A DNA stretch of 64,000 nucleotides, from assembly GCA_018136815.1 (NCBI GenBank), contig CM030938.1:594128-658127 (forward strand), written 5' to 3'. Below the pieces are notes generated by a model that searched no databases, had not been told where the DNA came from, and saw only the letters and a program-made list of their open reading frames with translations. This document shows, in pieces, positions 21,042-32,677 of this stretch. The number at the start of each line of letters is the position of its first letter. Position 1 is the first letter of the stretch. Made by a program: the position numbers and the translations under genes. The stretch is from Isochrysis galbana (lineage: Eukaryota > Haptophyta > Isochrysidales > Isochrysidaceae).

Positions 21042-22431
21042 TGTTGTATTCCTGCCCATCTGAAGGCTGTAGGCATGAATATTCGTGTAAGGTACGCGCT
21101 CACAATTACAATTGAACAGTTCCCCGTGTTGCCACTGACGCACAAGACACACAGATTCGGATTCCCCATGGTCTCAAGTCCAGGTTTGCAGGTTTTGGTC
21201 TCGAAATTTGCGATTCGAATTTTGTTTTTGCTGTTACTATAATTGTTGGCTCGTTTAAGGTAATAAACCGGCATGACTTCGACTTCTCGTTCTGCAGTCG
21301 CTCTGCGAGACTCTCTCTCTCTCTCTCCGTCCGCCTCTCCTCGGCCGACGGTAGGAAGATTCGTCCAAAACATTCTCCGGTCCCAAGATATCTCGTGGGG
21401 GGTCTCTCCGCGCTCCGCGAGGGAAAGGACGCGATCTCGTTCCGAGATCGGCCTCGCGCCCTCCCACGCTGCCCCGCCGTGCCCTCGGTCCCTCGCCCCC
21501 CCCGCGGCAGGTTCTTTCCCTCGGCGTGCCGTCCGTCGCCTCCGGCCGTTATATTAATCCCCCCCCCGCGCGAGGTTCTCTTCTCCCCCGCGCGCGGTTC
21601 GTTTCCTCCGGCCGTCGTTGTTCCCCCCCTCGCTTCGATTCCTCTCGCGGTTCCTTCGATGATTGCCTCCATCTCGTCCGTTCTTCTTCGCGATCCTCGC
21701 GGAGGGGGCACCGACGTTTAATGTTAGTTTTGTCGCGGTTTCGATGAAAGAAAGGAAGAACGAATGGCACGCGCCTCGCGTCTCGCGTCTTGTTTCGTCG
21801 CCCCTTGCTCGTTGAAGCTTGTCTAGAAGGTCTCTCCGCACATCGCCTTCTTCCCCCGGCGCGATTTTGGATCTCTCCTCGACCCTCCGCGTTGGCTTCA
21901 GCGGACGAGTTTCACTTTAACGATAGTTCGAACCCTTCGTTTGCGTAGTTTTGCGCTCTCTTTCCGTATTTCTTCGCGCATGACGAGCGATCGCGACCTC
22001 AGCATTCGTCGCACGGGGAGGGTTTGTTTATCGTATGATTCCGGAGTGTTTACGTTAGTTTTCTGAGCCCAAGGTCGTTGGGGTTTGGGTTTCTTGTGAG
22101 TGTTTTTGTAGCAACTTCGTCGAGTCCCACCGTGTTCCCAAGCGAGTCCCCCCGAGTTCCCGAGTCTATACCCCGAGTCAACGAGTCAATACAAGTCAAG
22201 CACGCGCCTGAGCCACCCCCAGTCGCCTGCCACCACCTCCCACAAGCCTCCTTTCGCACTTCCGCGCCCACCGTGCTCCGTGCGTGCGTCGTGCGTCGTG
22301 CGTCGATCACCATGCCCGTAGTCACCCCCGAGGAAAGCTCCATGAGCTCCCCACAAGAACCGCGTTCCGCGCTAGCTGCCGGCGCGCCCTCGCAGGCAAT
22401 CTCCAAGAGTGAGATCAGCCTTGCTCTGACA
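21042..22431 (+). repeat. 3' LTR of chromovirus copy B
   Basis: 1390 bp, starting TGTTGTATTCCTGCCC just after a G-rich polypurine tract and ending GCTCTGACA. It is the reverse-oriented partner of 1907-3301. Downstream flank begins AATGTGTACG. Near its end it contains in-frame ATGs (22311 and 22341) matching the N-terminal extension of gag in copy C. Confidence 0.92.
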
Positions 22432-22579
22432 AATGTGTACGAAAGTATCACAAAACACAAAACTCAAGACGCTTACGTGAACCACTAGTCACCGAGGGCT
22501 AGAGCGGCTAATTTGGCACCGCGACCGGGCGGACGGCATAGTCTTTTTCTTATCCATTTCAACTAGTGACAGCACAAAA
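22432..22579. other. Flank of copy B, nothing recognised
   Basis: AT-richer flank of the chromovirus insertion. I see no gene or clear repeat before the array that starts near 22580. Confidence 0.4.
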
Positions 22580-23520
22580 CGTCAAATCAAGATATGCTGC
22601 CCTAGTTGCCGAGCCAACTGCCCTCTCCAGCCTCGCACATCTTGTCGAATATCGGCATTGGCGCAGAAACCGCGTCAACGTTAACGTACCGAGATGCGCT
22701 CGAGTACCCAACTTCCCACCGCTACCGAGCGCGCTGCCGTCGCGCCGGCGCTTTCTCGGTCTTCCACTAGGATAGAAGATAGAAGGCCCCACCAGGCACC
22801 ATATCCAAATATGCAGCCCTAGCAGCCACGCCGATCGCCGCCGCCGCCCGCGCGCATCGCGCCATAGTCGATAGTCGGCCGTGTGTGGCGCCGACGACTA
22901 CGCTAACGTCACCGGGCCGAACGGGCCGAGTGCCCAACCTTCCAACGCGACCGGGCGCGCTGCGCGCTGCCGGCGCTTTCTCGGTCTCCCACTGGAATAG
23001 GAATAGAATGTAGAATGTAGAATGCCTCACCAGGCACCATATCTATGCCATATCCAAATATGCCGCCCTAGCACCTAGCAGCCACACCCACACCAATCGC
23101 CGCCGCCGCCCGCGCGCATCGCGCCATAGTCCATAGTCGGATACCTAGATGGGAAATACGGTGCTGGTGCTGGGGCCTGCAAATACAGCCAAATACATAT
23201 GTATTTGGCCTCCGGCCAAATACATTTCAAATACATTGGAGGCCTACAACCCAGGACACGCTTCAAATACAGCCAAATACATATGTATTTGGCCTCTGGC
23301 CAAATACGGTAAATACGTATTTCCCATCTAGGGTCGGATAGTCGGCCGTGTGTGGCGCCGACGACCGACGACTACGCTAACGTCACCTAGCCGAACGGGC
23401 CGAGTGCCCAACTTTCCAACGCGACCGGGCGCGCTGCCGGGGCTTTCTTGGTCTTCCACTGGGATAGAATGCCTCACCAGGCACCATATCCAAATATGCC
23501 GCCCTAGCATCCACGCCAAT
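22580..23520. repeat. Array of diverged ~220-bp repeat units
   Basis: Units share the block CACCATATCCAAATATG, then CGCCGCCGCCCGCGCGCATC, ATAGTCGATAGTCGGCCGTG, GCGCCGACGAC, and end with TCTCGGTCTTCCACT or a close variant. One diverged unit (about 22580-22790), one full unit (22791-23030), one unit split by the MITE at 23144-23332, and a final partial unit to about 23520. Short open frames within are accidental. Confidence 0.8.
23144..23332. mobile_element. MITE with 17-bp inverted ends and 8-bp target duplication
   Basis: A 189-bp insert with perfect terminal inverted repeats CCTAGATGGGAAATACG, flanked by the 8-bp direct repeat GTCGGATA (23136-23143 and 23333-23340). The neighbouring array unit near 22863 shows the empty site, CATAGTCGATAGTCGGCC. 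Inside are two copies of a palindromic GGCCAAATACATATG-type word. The TSD length fits hAT-type transposition. It has no coding capacity, so it must have moved with transposase supplied from elsewhere. Confidence 0.85.
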
Positions 23521-23522
23521 CG

Positions 23523-23646
23523 CCGCCCTCAGCGATGCCACGGGGTGGAACGAAGGAATGTTCAACGGGTAGTCTTTCGTGTTGACCACCGTCACGGGGA
23601 TCATGCGGTCGGCTGTCATGGCGGTAACTTGAGGCACCACCGGCGA
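23523..23646 (-). pseudogene. Scrap of a related gypsy pol (protease-RT linker)
   Basis: On the minus strand this encodes VPQVTAMTADRMIPVTVVNT followed by a PSFHPVASL motif. Copies A and B have the corresponding IPQVERPKSDH...VTVAN and LPSFHPVASLQV between protease and RT. The match is about 40 residues, with no other pol sequence around it, so it is a fragment of a diverged family member. Confidence 0.7.
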
Positions 23647-23776
23647 TCAAGATCGTCGCGTAGTGGCAGGCTATCTACGGCTTCCCCCACGGGCGGCGAG
23701 ATGCAGCTACTTTACACTTTACTTTGGTTGGGAGGGGGGGGGTCTCTCTGCTTTACGCCTCTTTACGGCTTTACGG

Positions 23777-23894
23777 GCGAGGCGGGGGGGGGGGGGGGCG
23801 CAGCGGGGGGGGGGGGCGGGGGCGGGGGGGGGGGGGGGGGGGCGGGGGGGCGGGGGGGCGGGGGAGGGCGGGAAAGGGGGGGGGGGGGGGGGGG
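23777..23894. repeat. Extreme G-run tract
   Basis: Runs of 6 to 18 consecutive G, broken by single C or A bases, dominate about 118 bp. The tract has strong potential for G-quadruplexes on the plus strand. It lies about 1.1 kb upstream of the mannitol dehydrogenase start. Long open frames crossing it are homopolymer artefacts. Confidence 0.9.
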
Positions 23895-23949
23895 ACGCGC
23901 CCAAGCCTTCGGCAAGCTTCGGCGCGCTTCGCTTCCTCCCCCCCCGCGC

Positions 23950-24321
23950 GCAGAGAGAGAGAGGAGAGAGAGAGAGAGAGGGGAGAGGGAGAGACGAGGG
24001 AAAGGACAGGGGAGAAGAGAGGAAGAAACGGGGGGGAAAGCTGAGGAAAGGTGGGGGGGGGAGCGCTCGTCGTTCTGTCTCTCTGTCGTTCCGTCTGCGA
24101 GAGAGGGGTCGGGGGAGAGAGATAAGAATGGGAGACTGGGTATAAGACACTGGGAGGGAGCAGAGGGGGAGGAGGAGAGAGAAAGGGGATGCTTTCCTAC
24201 GCCCAAGGAAGGGGAAGAGAGATGAGGTGGGAAAATAAAATGGGCGGCCCACGGAGACGCGGGCGACTTGGGGAGGAGAGAGGCGAGCGCGAGGAGAGAG
24301 AGAGGGGGGAGAGGGGGGGGA

Positions 24322-24355
<34 letters not shown>

Positions 24356-24425
24356 GAGGGGGGGAGAGAGACGAGGGAAAGGATGGGGGAGAGAGGGGAG
24401 AGGGGGGGTGGGGGGGGGGACAGAG

Positions 24426-24484
<59 letters not shown>

Positions 24485-25010
24485 CTTGGGGAAGGGGGAA
24501 GAGAAGGAGGGAGGGAGGGGGAGAGAGAGAGAGGGAGAGGGGGGGGGAGGAAGAAGGAGAGAGAGAGAGAGGATTGTTGCGCGTGGCGTGAGCGGTTTGG
24601 CCTCTCCTTCTCTCTCTCTCTCTCTCTAAAAAGGAGAGAGAGAGAGGAGAGAAAGAGGAGAGAGGCGGGAGAGAAACGAAAGAAAGGAGAAGGGAGAAGA
24701 AGAAAGGGGGGGGGAGAGAGTCTCTCTCTCTCTCCCTCTCTCTCTCCCTCTTTCTTCTCTCTCTCTCCCTCTTTATTCTCTCTCTCTCCCCCTGTCTCTC
24801 TGCCCTTCTCCCTCTCTCTCGCTCCCTGCCGTTCTCTCCCTCTCTCTTCTCCCTCCCTCCCTCCCTCCCCCCTCTCTCTTTCTTCCTCTCTCCTTCTCGC
24901 TCTCTCTTTCTATCCCTCTGTGTCTCTCTCTCTTCCTCTCTCTCTCTCTCCCTCTCCCTCTCTCCCTCCCTCTCTCTCTCTCTCTCCCTCTCTCCCTCTC
25001 TCCCCTCGCG
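23950..25010. repeat. Polypurine (GA)n tract switching to polypyrimidine (CT)n tract
   Basis: Roughly 23950-24720 is almost pure GA on the plus strand, including an uninterrupted (GA)n run near 24430-24481. From about 24720 to 25010 the plus strand is almost pure CT. The two halves could fold back as a long GA/CT hairpin or form triplexes. The CT part ends directly at the ATG of the mannitol dehydrogenase gene, so it covers its leader and core promoter region. Confidence 0.9.
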
Positions 25011-25012
25011 TG

Positions 25013-27993
25013 ATGCGCTGGGGCGGACCCTCGCTCCTCTCGCACGCGCGGCGCGTGGGCGCACGCGCCGCATCATCAGTGGTGCACCAGCACCCCCTCC
25101 GCCCGCGCTACCCGCGCAAGATAGAAGAGTACCCCAACCAGATCTTCCACCTCGGAGTGGGAGGCTTCCACCGCTCGCACCAGGTCCGCCCGCTCCGCCC
25201 TATGCCCTCTCTCCTTCCTCCCTCCCGCTCTCTCCCTCCCGCTCTCTCTCCCTGACTCCATTTCGCTCCCTCTCTTCCCCTTCCCTTCCGCCCGCCCGCC
25301 CCCCTCGCTCGCACGCTCACCTCTGCCCTCGCGCGCGGCTTCCCTCGATAGCTCCCCCTCTCCCCCTCCTGCTCTCCCTGCGTCCTCCCCTCCCTTCTTG
25401 CCGTCCCTCTTCGGTGCTACCCTGGCTCGCTCGCTCGCTCCTGTATCCTCTTCTCAATGCTCCCTCACTCTTGCTCTCGCCCTGTGCCTCCTCTTTCCTG
25501 CCACCGTCCAAGGGCCCCTCCACCCATTCCTCCCTCGCCGCCTGTTCTTGGGTGATCTATTCCACTACGCCTCCCTCCCCCCCTCTCCCCCCGCGCCCCA
25601 ACCCTCCCTCGCTGGCGCCCTTTCGGATGTGTGGACTCCCCCTCTCCCATGCTGCGTTCGCGCCCCCTCCTCGTCCCGTGTGCGGGCTCCTCCCTTGTGC
25701 ATGGTTCCTTGTGTGCACTCCCCTCTCTTCTTGTTTGAGGATTTTTGGGGGCCACCGCGCTCCTCGTTTGGTGGAGTGTGTGGACCCCAGCCGCACGACC
25801 GGGGATCACCGCACCATCTGTTCCCTCAGCCCAGCACCCTCTTCACCTCACCCTGCACGAGCGCCCCGTCATCGGCCCTCCCACACGCACCTCGCATCAG
25901 GCGCTGTACCTGCACGAGCTGCTCGAGAAGCGGGGGAAAGATGCCGGCTGGGCGCTCTGTGGGGTGGGCCTAATGCCAGGCGACGCAGACATGCAGGCCA
26001 AGCTTGCCGAGCAGGAGTACATGTACACAATCCTCTCACAGGGCAACTCGGGCCTCGATGCCACTGTGTGCGGTTCGATCATGGACTTTGTGCTCGTCCC
26101 TGCCGACCCGCACGGCGCAGTGGAGCGGCTGGCGGCCCCCGAGGCGAAGATTGTGTCGATGACGATCACTGAGAAGGGCTACTGCCTCTCTGTAGAGGGC
26201 AACCTCGACCTAAAGAACCGGCTTGTCGAAGCGGAGCTACCTGTCGGCGCGCCGCCCAAGTCGGCATGGGGAGTCATCTACGCGGCCCTCGCGATGCGCG
26301 TGCGGCGCGGCATCAAGCCGTTTACTGTGATGTCGTGCGACAACATGCCTGGCAACGGCTCTCTCGCCCAGCGCACGCTCTTCGAATTCGCTTCCGCCAA
26401 GGCGATGGCGGGTGACATCTTTGCGGGCGAGGTGCGCGCCTGCGGGGCGGGAGGCCCAGACATCTTGTCGAGCACTTATCTAGCAATGGCGGCGGCCGGC
26501 GGCGGCCGGCGGCGGCCGCCTAGCGCCGCACTGGCCGGCGCATTGACGACCGCCCTAGGGGCGGAGACCAACGCCCGCTGTCTGCTGACTCGGGTACGTG
26601 CAGGTTTCAGAGCTCATCACGTCGGGCGCCGTCACCTTCCCATCGACCATGGTCGACCGCATCACCCCGGCAACAGAGCAGTCGCACAAGGACTTCATCG
26701 AGCAAAAGTTTGGTATCCGTGACAACTGGCCCGTCGTCGCCGAGGACTTCAAGCAATGGGTGCGCCCACCATCCACGCCCCCCATGGCGACACTCGCGCA
26801 GCACGACGCCTCAGCGCGCCCACCTTGCCGCTCCCGCGTCTACCACGTGCCGCAGGTGATAGAGGACAACTTCACCAATGGCCGGCCTCTGTGGGAGGAC
26901 GTTGACGAACCGCCGCTCCTTGTCCCCGGCGAGGACGTGCACGTGTATGAGTCGATGAAGCTGCGGCTGCTGAACGGCTCGCACTCTGCGATGTCGTATG
27001 CCTCCTACTTGGTGCATCCCCCCCCCCCCCCCCAATCCCGGGCGTGAGCCCACCGCGCAGTCGCCCGCCCACACAAGTCAATTCTCTAAGGTATCTTCCC
27101 CGCCCTCTTCCCATAGGCGGGCCACCGGCTGGTCGGCCCCGCAATGGCCGACCCGAAGATCTTCGGCTTCGTCGCTTCCTTTCTTGATGAGGTGCTTCCC
27201 ACCGTCATGAAGGCGCCAGGTGCGCCAGGCCGCGGCGTGCGCTCGAATCGTCCACGAGCAACAGCCTCGCAGCCCCAGCAAGCTGCGCCCAACGTTGCCC
27301 CCCGCAGGCGTCGATCTCGACGCCTACCGGAATAAGCTGCTTGACCGCTTCTCAAATCCACACATTGAGGATACGCTGCTCCGACTGGCGGAGGATGGCT
27401 CGCAGAAGTTGCAGACGACTATGCGACCCGTGCTCCTCGACCACTTCGCCGTCGGGCAGGTGAGTGCCACAAGCGCCACACGCGCATTCCGCGGACACCT
27501 CGCGGCGTATGCTCGACCTGCCGTCGCCTTGCTGGCCTGGCTGCAGGAGTTTCGTGTGATGTCCATCGCAATTGGCGCGTGGATCCGCTTCATGACGGGG
27601 ATCGACGAGCAAGGCGAGGCCATTCACGGCGTCAAAGATCCGGCGGGCGGGGAGAAGCTGAAGGAGCTCGCGATCAACGTTGTCGCGGATCCGAACGAGG
27701 TGACGGTGGGCATCTTGCTAAAAGAGTATTTTGGAGAAGAGGTCGCCTCTCATCCTGGTACGCGAGCCACTATGCAACGCGAGGCTCCGAGATGCCGGCA
27801 GGCTCGTGCTTTCCGGCGACGCCATGCAGCCGCACCTGCCCCACCTATGCGGAGGGGTTGCGCTCCGGCCTCTCGACATGCCCCCTTTCCATGCTCCCGC
27901 ACAGCTGCCACAACATTGATCGCAAAGGCCGTGAAGGACATCAGCGACCAGGGTATCACGCAGGTGTTGGAGCGCTACGCGGGGAAGAGATGA
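25013..27993 (+). CDS. Mannitol 2-dehydrogenase (8 exons)
   Basis: Long-chain polyol dehydrogenase family; NAD(P)-dependent interconversion of mannitol and fructose. Proposed exons: 25013-25183, 25901-26431, 26604-26759, 26856-27011, 27117-27219, 27308-27459, 27547-27757, 27905-27993. All introns are GT-AG, 87-172 nt except the first (717 nt), and three donors read GTGCGC. Joined length is 522 residues, close to the family size plus a leader. Visible motifs are the cofactor-binding GVGGFHRSHQALYL across intron 1, CDNMPGNG, FPSTMVDRITP, and the catalytic K-x4-N-x2-H in KLRLLNGSH in exon 4. The first ~22 residues (MRWGGPSLLSHARRVGARAA) are Arg-rich and lack acids, suggesting an organelle-targeting peptide. 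The start follows a CT-rich leader directly. The last intron is the least certain. Fructuronate or tagaturonate reductases are relatives, but the motifs favour mannitol. Confidence 0.88.
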
Positions 27994-29350
27994 GCATGTT
28001 AGCTTGATTATCGAGGGCGACAGCGCCGTTGTGCACGTGCTCAGCAGAGCCGGCGTCGCTTGGTAGCTTTCCGGACTGGGGTACTGCTAAAAGGCATGGC
28101 GTCGAGCAGCCTGCGACCTCCGGCAGCTGGGCTCGATCGGGGAGCGTGCCAACGACCGTCCCCGAGTGCCAGGATAGCATCCATGCGGGGCCCCGAGGGA
28201 GCGGCAGCGAAAGGCGGCGTACTTGGGCACCACGTACAGCACGAACCTATGTCAGTCTATTAAGAGGTTCGTGGCGGTTCACGGCGTCAAATGGCATGCA
28301 CACGTTGAGGTCGGAGGGCTAGAACGAGCTGGTGGACGATGAGGGCCCGGCAGAAGACCGCGCTCCGCTGCCGTTCGCGCCAAGCCAGCCGTTCGCGGAC
28401 GATAGCAGCGGGGGTCGCGGCAGACCAATACCTCACGGCCCACGGCGGCTATGTTTTGTGCGCTCACTCGCGCCGGCGGCTCCACCCTGACCGCCCGATT
28501 GCCTAGAGCAGGCGTCGGCCGGGCAGGAACGGCGACAAGGATGGCTGGCTGCCGCGCGGACGCGCCGCGCCCACTGCCGCGAGCGGCGTTGGCGTTTTAT
28601 TTTGAGATGGACACACACACACACACATACACTGGGCCACGGAACGCCCTTGTTGCAGTTCTACTTGCATTTTAAAGCATGAAACCGAAACTAGCTGGGG
28701 ACGAAGTCCATCAGCATTTGTCCAGCCCGAGATTCATTCCGTTAGGCGATTCGTGATCCCTGCATCAAGTTGAGGTTGGCCATCGGCTCCCAAGAATGCT
28801 CGCCTTATGCCACCTCGCCACAGGCAAAAATCAAAAATCCTATAGTTGTAGTTGAACATGTGAACAGCCGCTATGACATAGGCTATGACGCCGCTCCCGA
28901 TCCCTGGGCGACTCTCGCCACCGCGCCCCACAGGGGACGCCATACACCGTGAGACGACGACGCGCCGCAGAAAAAAAAACTCTTGGATCTTTTGGAAGAT
29001 GCCTTTATGCTTCTGTCCCTCCCTTCATGCGGGCACCCAGAGACATCGCCCTTGCCCCACTAGCAGCTCTGCCTCCAGCGGCCTCCCCGCCGCCTCAGTC
29101 CTCGCTTTCTTCGGTATCGGGGGGGGGTCGGCCCATGTGCCATGTGCACTACGTTGGGCCTCGCGTGGGGGGAGGGCTGGAACGGGCCCGGTGGCGGCGC
29201 GATTGCGATTGCAGTGCGCGAGCTCGCGTGTCTTTATATTTGTCTAGAACCGGTGGCGTGCCTTTGCCTTTGCCTTTGAGGTTGAGGCACGAGTGTGTGT
29301 GAGGGCCCGAGGGCCCTAACCCGGGGCATCGCCCTCATGGGTAGACGGCG
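27994..29350. other. Intergenic, no recognised gene
   Basis: Downstream of the mannitol dehydrogenase stop I see only short unconvincing frames. A (CA)n microsatellite lies at 28611-28632. The first few hundred bases presumably hold the 3' UTR. Confidence 0.5.
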
Positions 29351-29810
29351 CAACTAAGTTTATACTTAGTTCAGCATGGGGGGGCGCCTCGCGCCTCGCG
29401 CCCCCCCCTCTCAGGCACCAATTCCTCTCTGGTCTCTGGGGGGGCCTGTTGGTCAACCCCATGGTCAACCCCATGCTCTGCGCTTCTAGCATGAGCAGGG
29501 CAATCATCAACACCACCCAAACCCCCAGTGGGCGCGGGTTGCGAGCCGCACTCCCAAGCCCGCGCTGGGCCGGCTCTCGTGCTGACTCCCCCCCCCCCCC
29601 CCCATGCCTGGTCGCCAAGCAGACAGGGGTCTGTGGGTGGCACCCAGGACCAGCGAGGCGAGTGCGAGGGAGAGGGAGGTGGGACTAGGGGCTGAGCCCC
29701 AGCCCCAGCCTCCACTGCCCCCTGAGCTGCCCTTGCTGGCCCTCTGGGAGCCCCCAAAGGACCTCTGCTGAGAGCAGGCCGTGGCGCGCCGCATGGCAAC
29801 GCGCCGCAGG
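29351..29810 (-). repeat. Diverged copy of dispersed CAACTAAG repeat
   Basis: Begins CAACTAAGTTTATACTTAGTT, followed by G7/C8 runs, a TCAACCCCATGG duplication, and the GAGCCCCAGCCCCAGCCTCC...CCCCTGAGCTG block seen at 53038-53068 and, inverted, near 49525-49560. Much of the middle differs from the other copies. Confidence 0.65.
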
Positions 29811-30035
29811 GATGTCGAACACGCGATGACTACAGGCTCAAAGGCAAAGGCAGAGGGCCGTTCGATCGAGCCGGCAGCTGACGCGGCCGTGAAAGGGTCG
29901 TTGATTGTTGCTTGCGGGAAGATATCTGACAGATCATAGTAAGAGTCGGGTCTTAGAGCGTCTGCCATCGGGCGCTACGAGCGATGAGGTAGACTGAAGG
30001 TCCCGGATGGGACAACAGGTACAAGGTCAACAGGT

Positions 30036-32677
30036 TTCGGGGGCCTCTTCCTATTAGCAGGAGTAGACATCATACTACTACAAGAGCTACACGCCTACGC
30101 CGATGGCAGGCACCTTCGAGCATGCATGACCGCCAAGGCCCTGGGGTGGCAGATGGTACACGCACCTGCTAATGCCTCGGACCCGGCGAGTGGGGTAGGA
30201 ATCGCGGTGCGCGACTCCTCCCCCAGGGTGAAACTGCTACCGGAAGCGACCGAGACGCTGATAGAGGGCAGATGCCTGCGAGCTAGATGCGTAATAGATT
30301 CTAAAGAATTGGAAATAATATCCATATACATGAGCGCCATACCTAGCATAAGAAACACCCAAATAGATACACTAAAAACGATCCCACTAGGTAGAGAACG
30401 CGACACCCTTGTGGGAGGCGACTTTAACTGCGTAGAGAACGTGGAAACGGACACAAGGAAAGCGGAGGACAAGGAAAGATACGGAAACGCCCACGGCCCC
30501 AAATTAAGATCCGCAATGAACGAGTTGGGGCTAATCGACGCATACAACTTAGTCAACGGAAACACGAGAGGAGGCTTCACCAGACTCTCGGGGACCATCC
30601 ATACGAGGATAGACAGGATATACACTCCTATCACGTGCTCTAACATTAACTGGCAAGCCATCGGCCCGCACCCGGCGCTCTTTACAGGAAAGGGCGCCTC
30701 AGACCACCTCCCAGTGGTGGGCACCTTCGAAGTTGTAGGGTATAAAACAGGGCGCACGTACGACGTGCGGATAGACAGCGAACTATTCGAATCGGAAGAG
30801 GTCCGAAAGGTTGTATCGCACCTATGGAAGAGCCACACCAACCCGGAGACCCCGGGTGAAGAGGTAGACGACGCATGGGGCAACGCCAAAAGGGCGGTGG
30901 CCACATACCTTTTGTGGGCGACGCGACAGGGCAAAGAGCATCAAGCGATAGCTAGAGCGATCGACGAGCTTGCGCTGCTAGGAATTGAGCTCGACGAAGG
31001 AGAGCCAGACGCCCGGAAACTAGACAGGATCCGCGAACTCAACGCCACGATAGATACAATTCGGAAAAAGTCTAGGCCCACGAACAAAGAAAGCTTCGAC
31101 TCCCTCAAGCATGAGGAGAGAATGACGAAAGAGTTCTTCCAGAAGTTCCAATCCCGGGCATCCAATAGCGCTATACCGGAACTATACGTTACGGGCGACT
31201 GGAACGCCCCGGGCGACGACACAAGGGGCACGACCACCGACGATGAAGAGATACGCAAAGAGCTCCGCAAATACTACGTGTGGCTATACCAAGAGAGACC
31301 AAACGTGAGGGACCGCGATCTGGAGGCGGTGATGGAAACGCACCCCATGAATGCATGGGATAGAGACGCAATAGAGGGGAGGATTACCATGGAGGAACTA
31401 CTGGACGCCATAGCGCAGATGGGCAGCGGCAAAAGCGCGGGACCGGACGCGCTACCGGCGGAATTCTATAAAAGCTTCGTAGAAACAGTCAAGCACGACT
31501 TCCTAAGAGTATTGAACCACGCACTCGATCAAGGGCACCTGAACGTGTCTATGAGGGAAGGAGACATAATACTCTTGTATAAAAAAGGGGACACGCGGGA
31601 TCCCAGAAACTATAGACCTATCACGTTGCTACAAAGCGACTACAAAATCTTAGCCAAAATACTCACGAACAGGTTGAAAACGGTTATCGGAAACATTATT
31701 TCGAGAGACCAACTGGGCTTCGTCCCACATCGACTAATAGGCGAAGCTACCCACTTGCTACAACTTACACACGCGTATTTAGAAGAAACGGGGGAACCCG
31801 GTCTCCTCCTAGCGCTGGACTGGGAAAAAGCCTTTGACAGAGTTAATTGGGAATTCTATCACCTCGTACTCGAAAAGCTAAAATTCGGGAAGGACTTCCG
31901 TAGATACGCGAAGGCTCTAACCAACACCGAAGCGAAGCCCATACGATACATCAAGGCCAACGGAGGCAGAAGCTTCCCATTCAATGTAGCGAGCGGGGTT
32001 CCTCAAGGATGCCCTCTATCGCCGCTGGCCTTTCTACTAACGGCGGAAGTGCTCGCCCGGGCGATCAACGAAGACGACGAAATAGAAGGGATCACTGTTA
32101 ACGGAGCCGAACTCAAAATAAGCCAATTCGCGGACGACACGCAGCTTATGGCGGCCGACTACGGCAGCCTGGCACGCTCGCTCGAATGGGTAGAGAGATA
32201 CGCGGCGGCCTCATGTGGCAAGCCTAACGACCAGAAATTCGAAGGACTAAGAATGGGAGCCCTGAAGAAAAAGCGACCGCCAGCTAGATTTCAAAGATAC
32301 AAGTGGCTCAAAAGAAGCGAGTACGCGACCATATTAGGGGTCCCGTTAGGAGGGCCCCAGGCCATAAAAGGATTCTGGCGAAAACTAGCTGACAAAATAG
32401 AAAGAAAAACCAGCATATACGAGCCGATCACACGCAACCTATCTATACACGGTAAAACTAAGATAGCCAACTTCCTCATATACTCTATCCCAAGGTACTG
32501 GCTGCAAACGCTGGCAGCCCCGAAGTCGTTCCACGCGGCAGTCAAGAGGTCGGTAGACAGAATATTGTGGACGAACGCGCGTACCGGGCGACGACTACAA
32601 TGGATAAAACACCCCGACATCCCGCTAAAAGGCGCCTCGGAGAAGGACCCCCAACTAGGGCTGGGCCTCTTTGTGCT
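30036..32677 (+). mobile_element. LINE-type non-LTR retrotransposon, truncated at both ends
   Basis: Coding sequence for an AP-like endonuclease followed by a reverse transcriptase, as in L1-type LINEs. The 5' part is short: in-frame sequence before the first ATG reads VDIILLQELHAYADGR, the usual catalytic QE segment, so the true start is upstream or lost. The 3' part is cut at 32677 by the LTR of copy C. No poly(A) end or target duplication can be seen. Confidence 0.9.
30126..32677 (+). pseudogene. LINE ORF2-like protein: endonuclease plus reverse transcriptase
   Basis: About 850 codons of LINE sequence. N-terminal endonuclease/exonuclease/phosphatase domain with GGDFNCVENVETD near residue 99 and the closing GASDHLPVVG near 190. 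Central and C-terminal reverse transcriptase with DPRNYRPITLL, DQLGFVPHR, LLLALDWEKAFDRVNW, GVPQGCPLSPLAF and the catalytic FADD near 675. The RT frame is uninterrupted, so the insert is fairly young. The first ATG at 30126 is downstream of the catalytic QE residues, which argues that it is not the original start. The open frame continues past 32677 for about 128 codons of antisense LTR to a stop at 33059; that tail is not LINE sequence. The C-terminal part of the protein is missing. Confidence 0.9.

Larger units (their letters stand above)
11957..22431 (+). mobile_element. Ty3/gypsy chromovirus, copy B (5' end lost in gap)
   Basis: Plus-strand relative of copy A. It begins inside gag right after the gap and runs through the stop between gag and pol (TAG at 12581-12583), the linker, methyltransferase-like domain, protease, RT, RNase H, integrase and chromodomain to a polypurine tract (21031-21041) and a full 3' LTR (21042-22431). 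It carries several frame-disrupting indels and a changed protease active site, so it is probably non-autonomous. The 3' flanks of A and B differ, so they are separate insertions, or separate assembly branches, and not one element read twice from identical flanks. Confidence 0.94.

Noticed and set aside
23763-25076. 437-codon minus-strand frame and several plus-strand frames rich in Arg-Glu or Gly repeats
   Set aside because: They are simple translations of GA, CT and G tracts. Only the plus-strand part from 25013 belongs to a gene.
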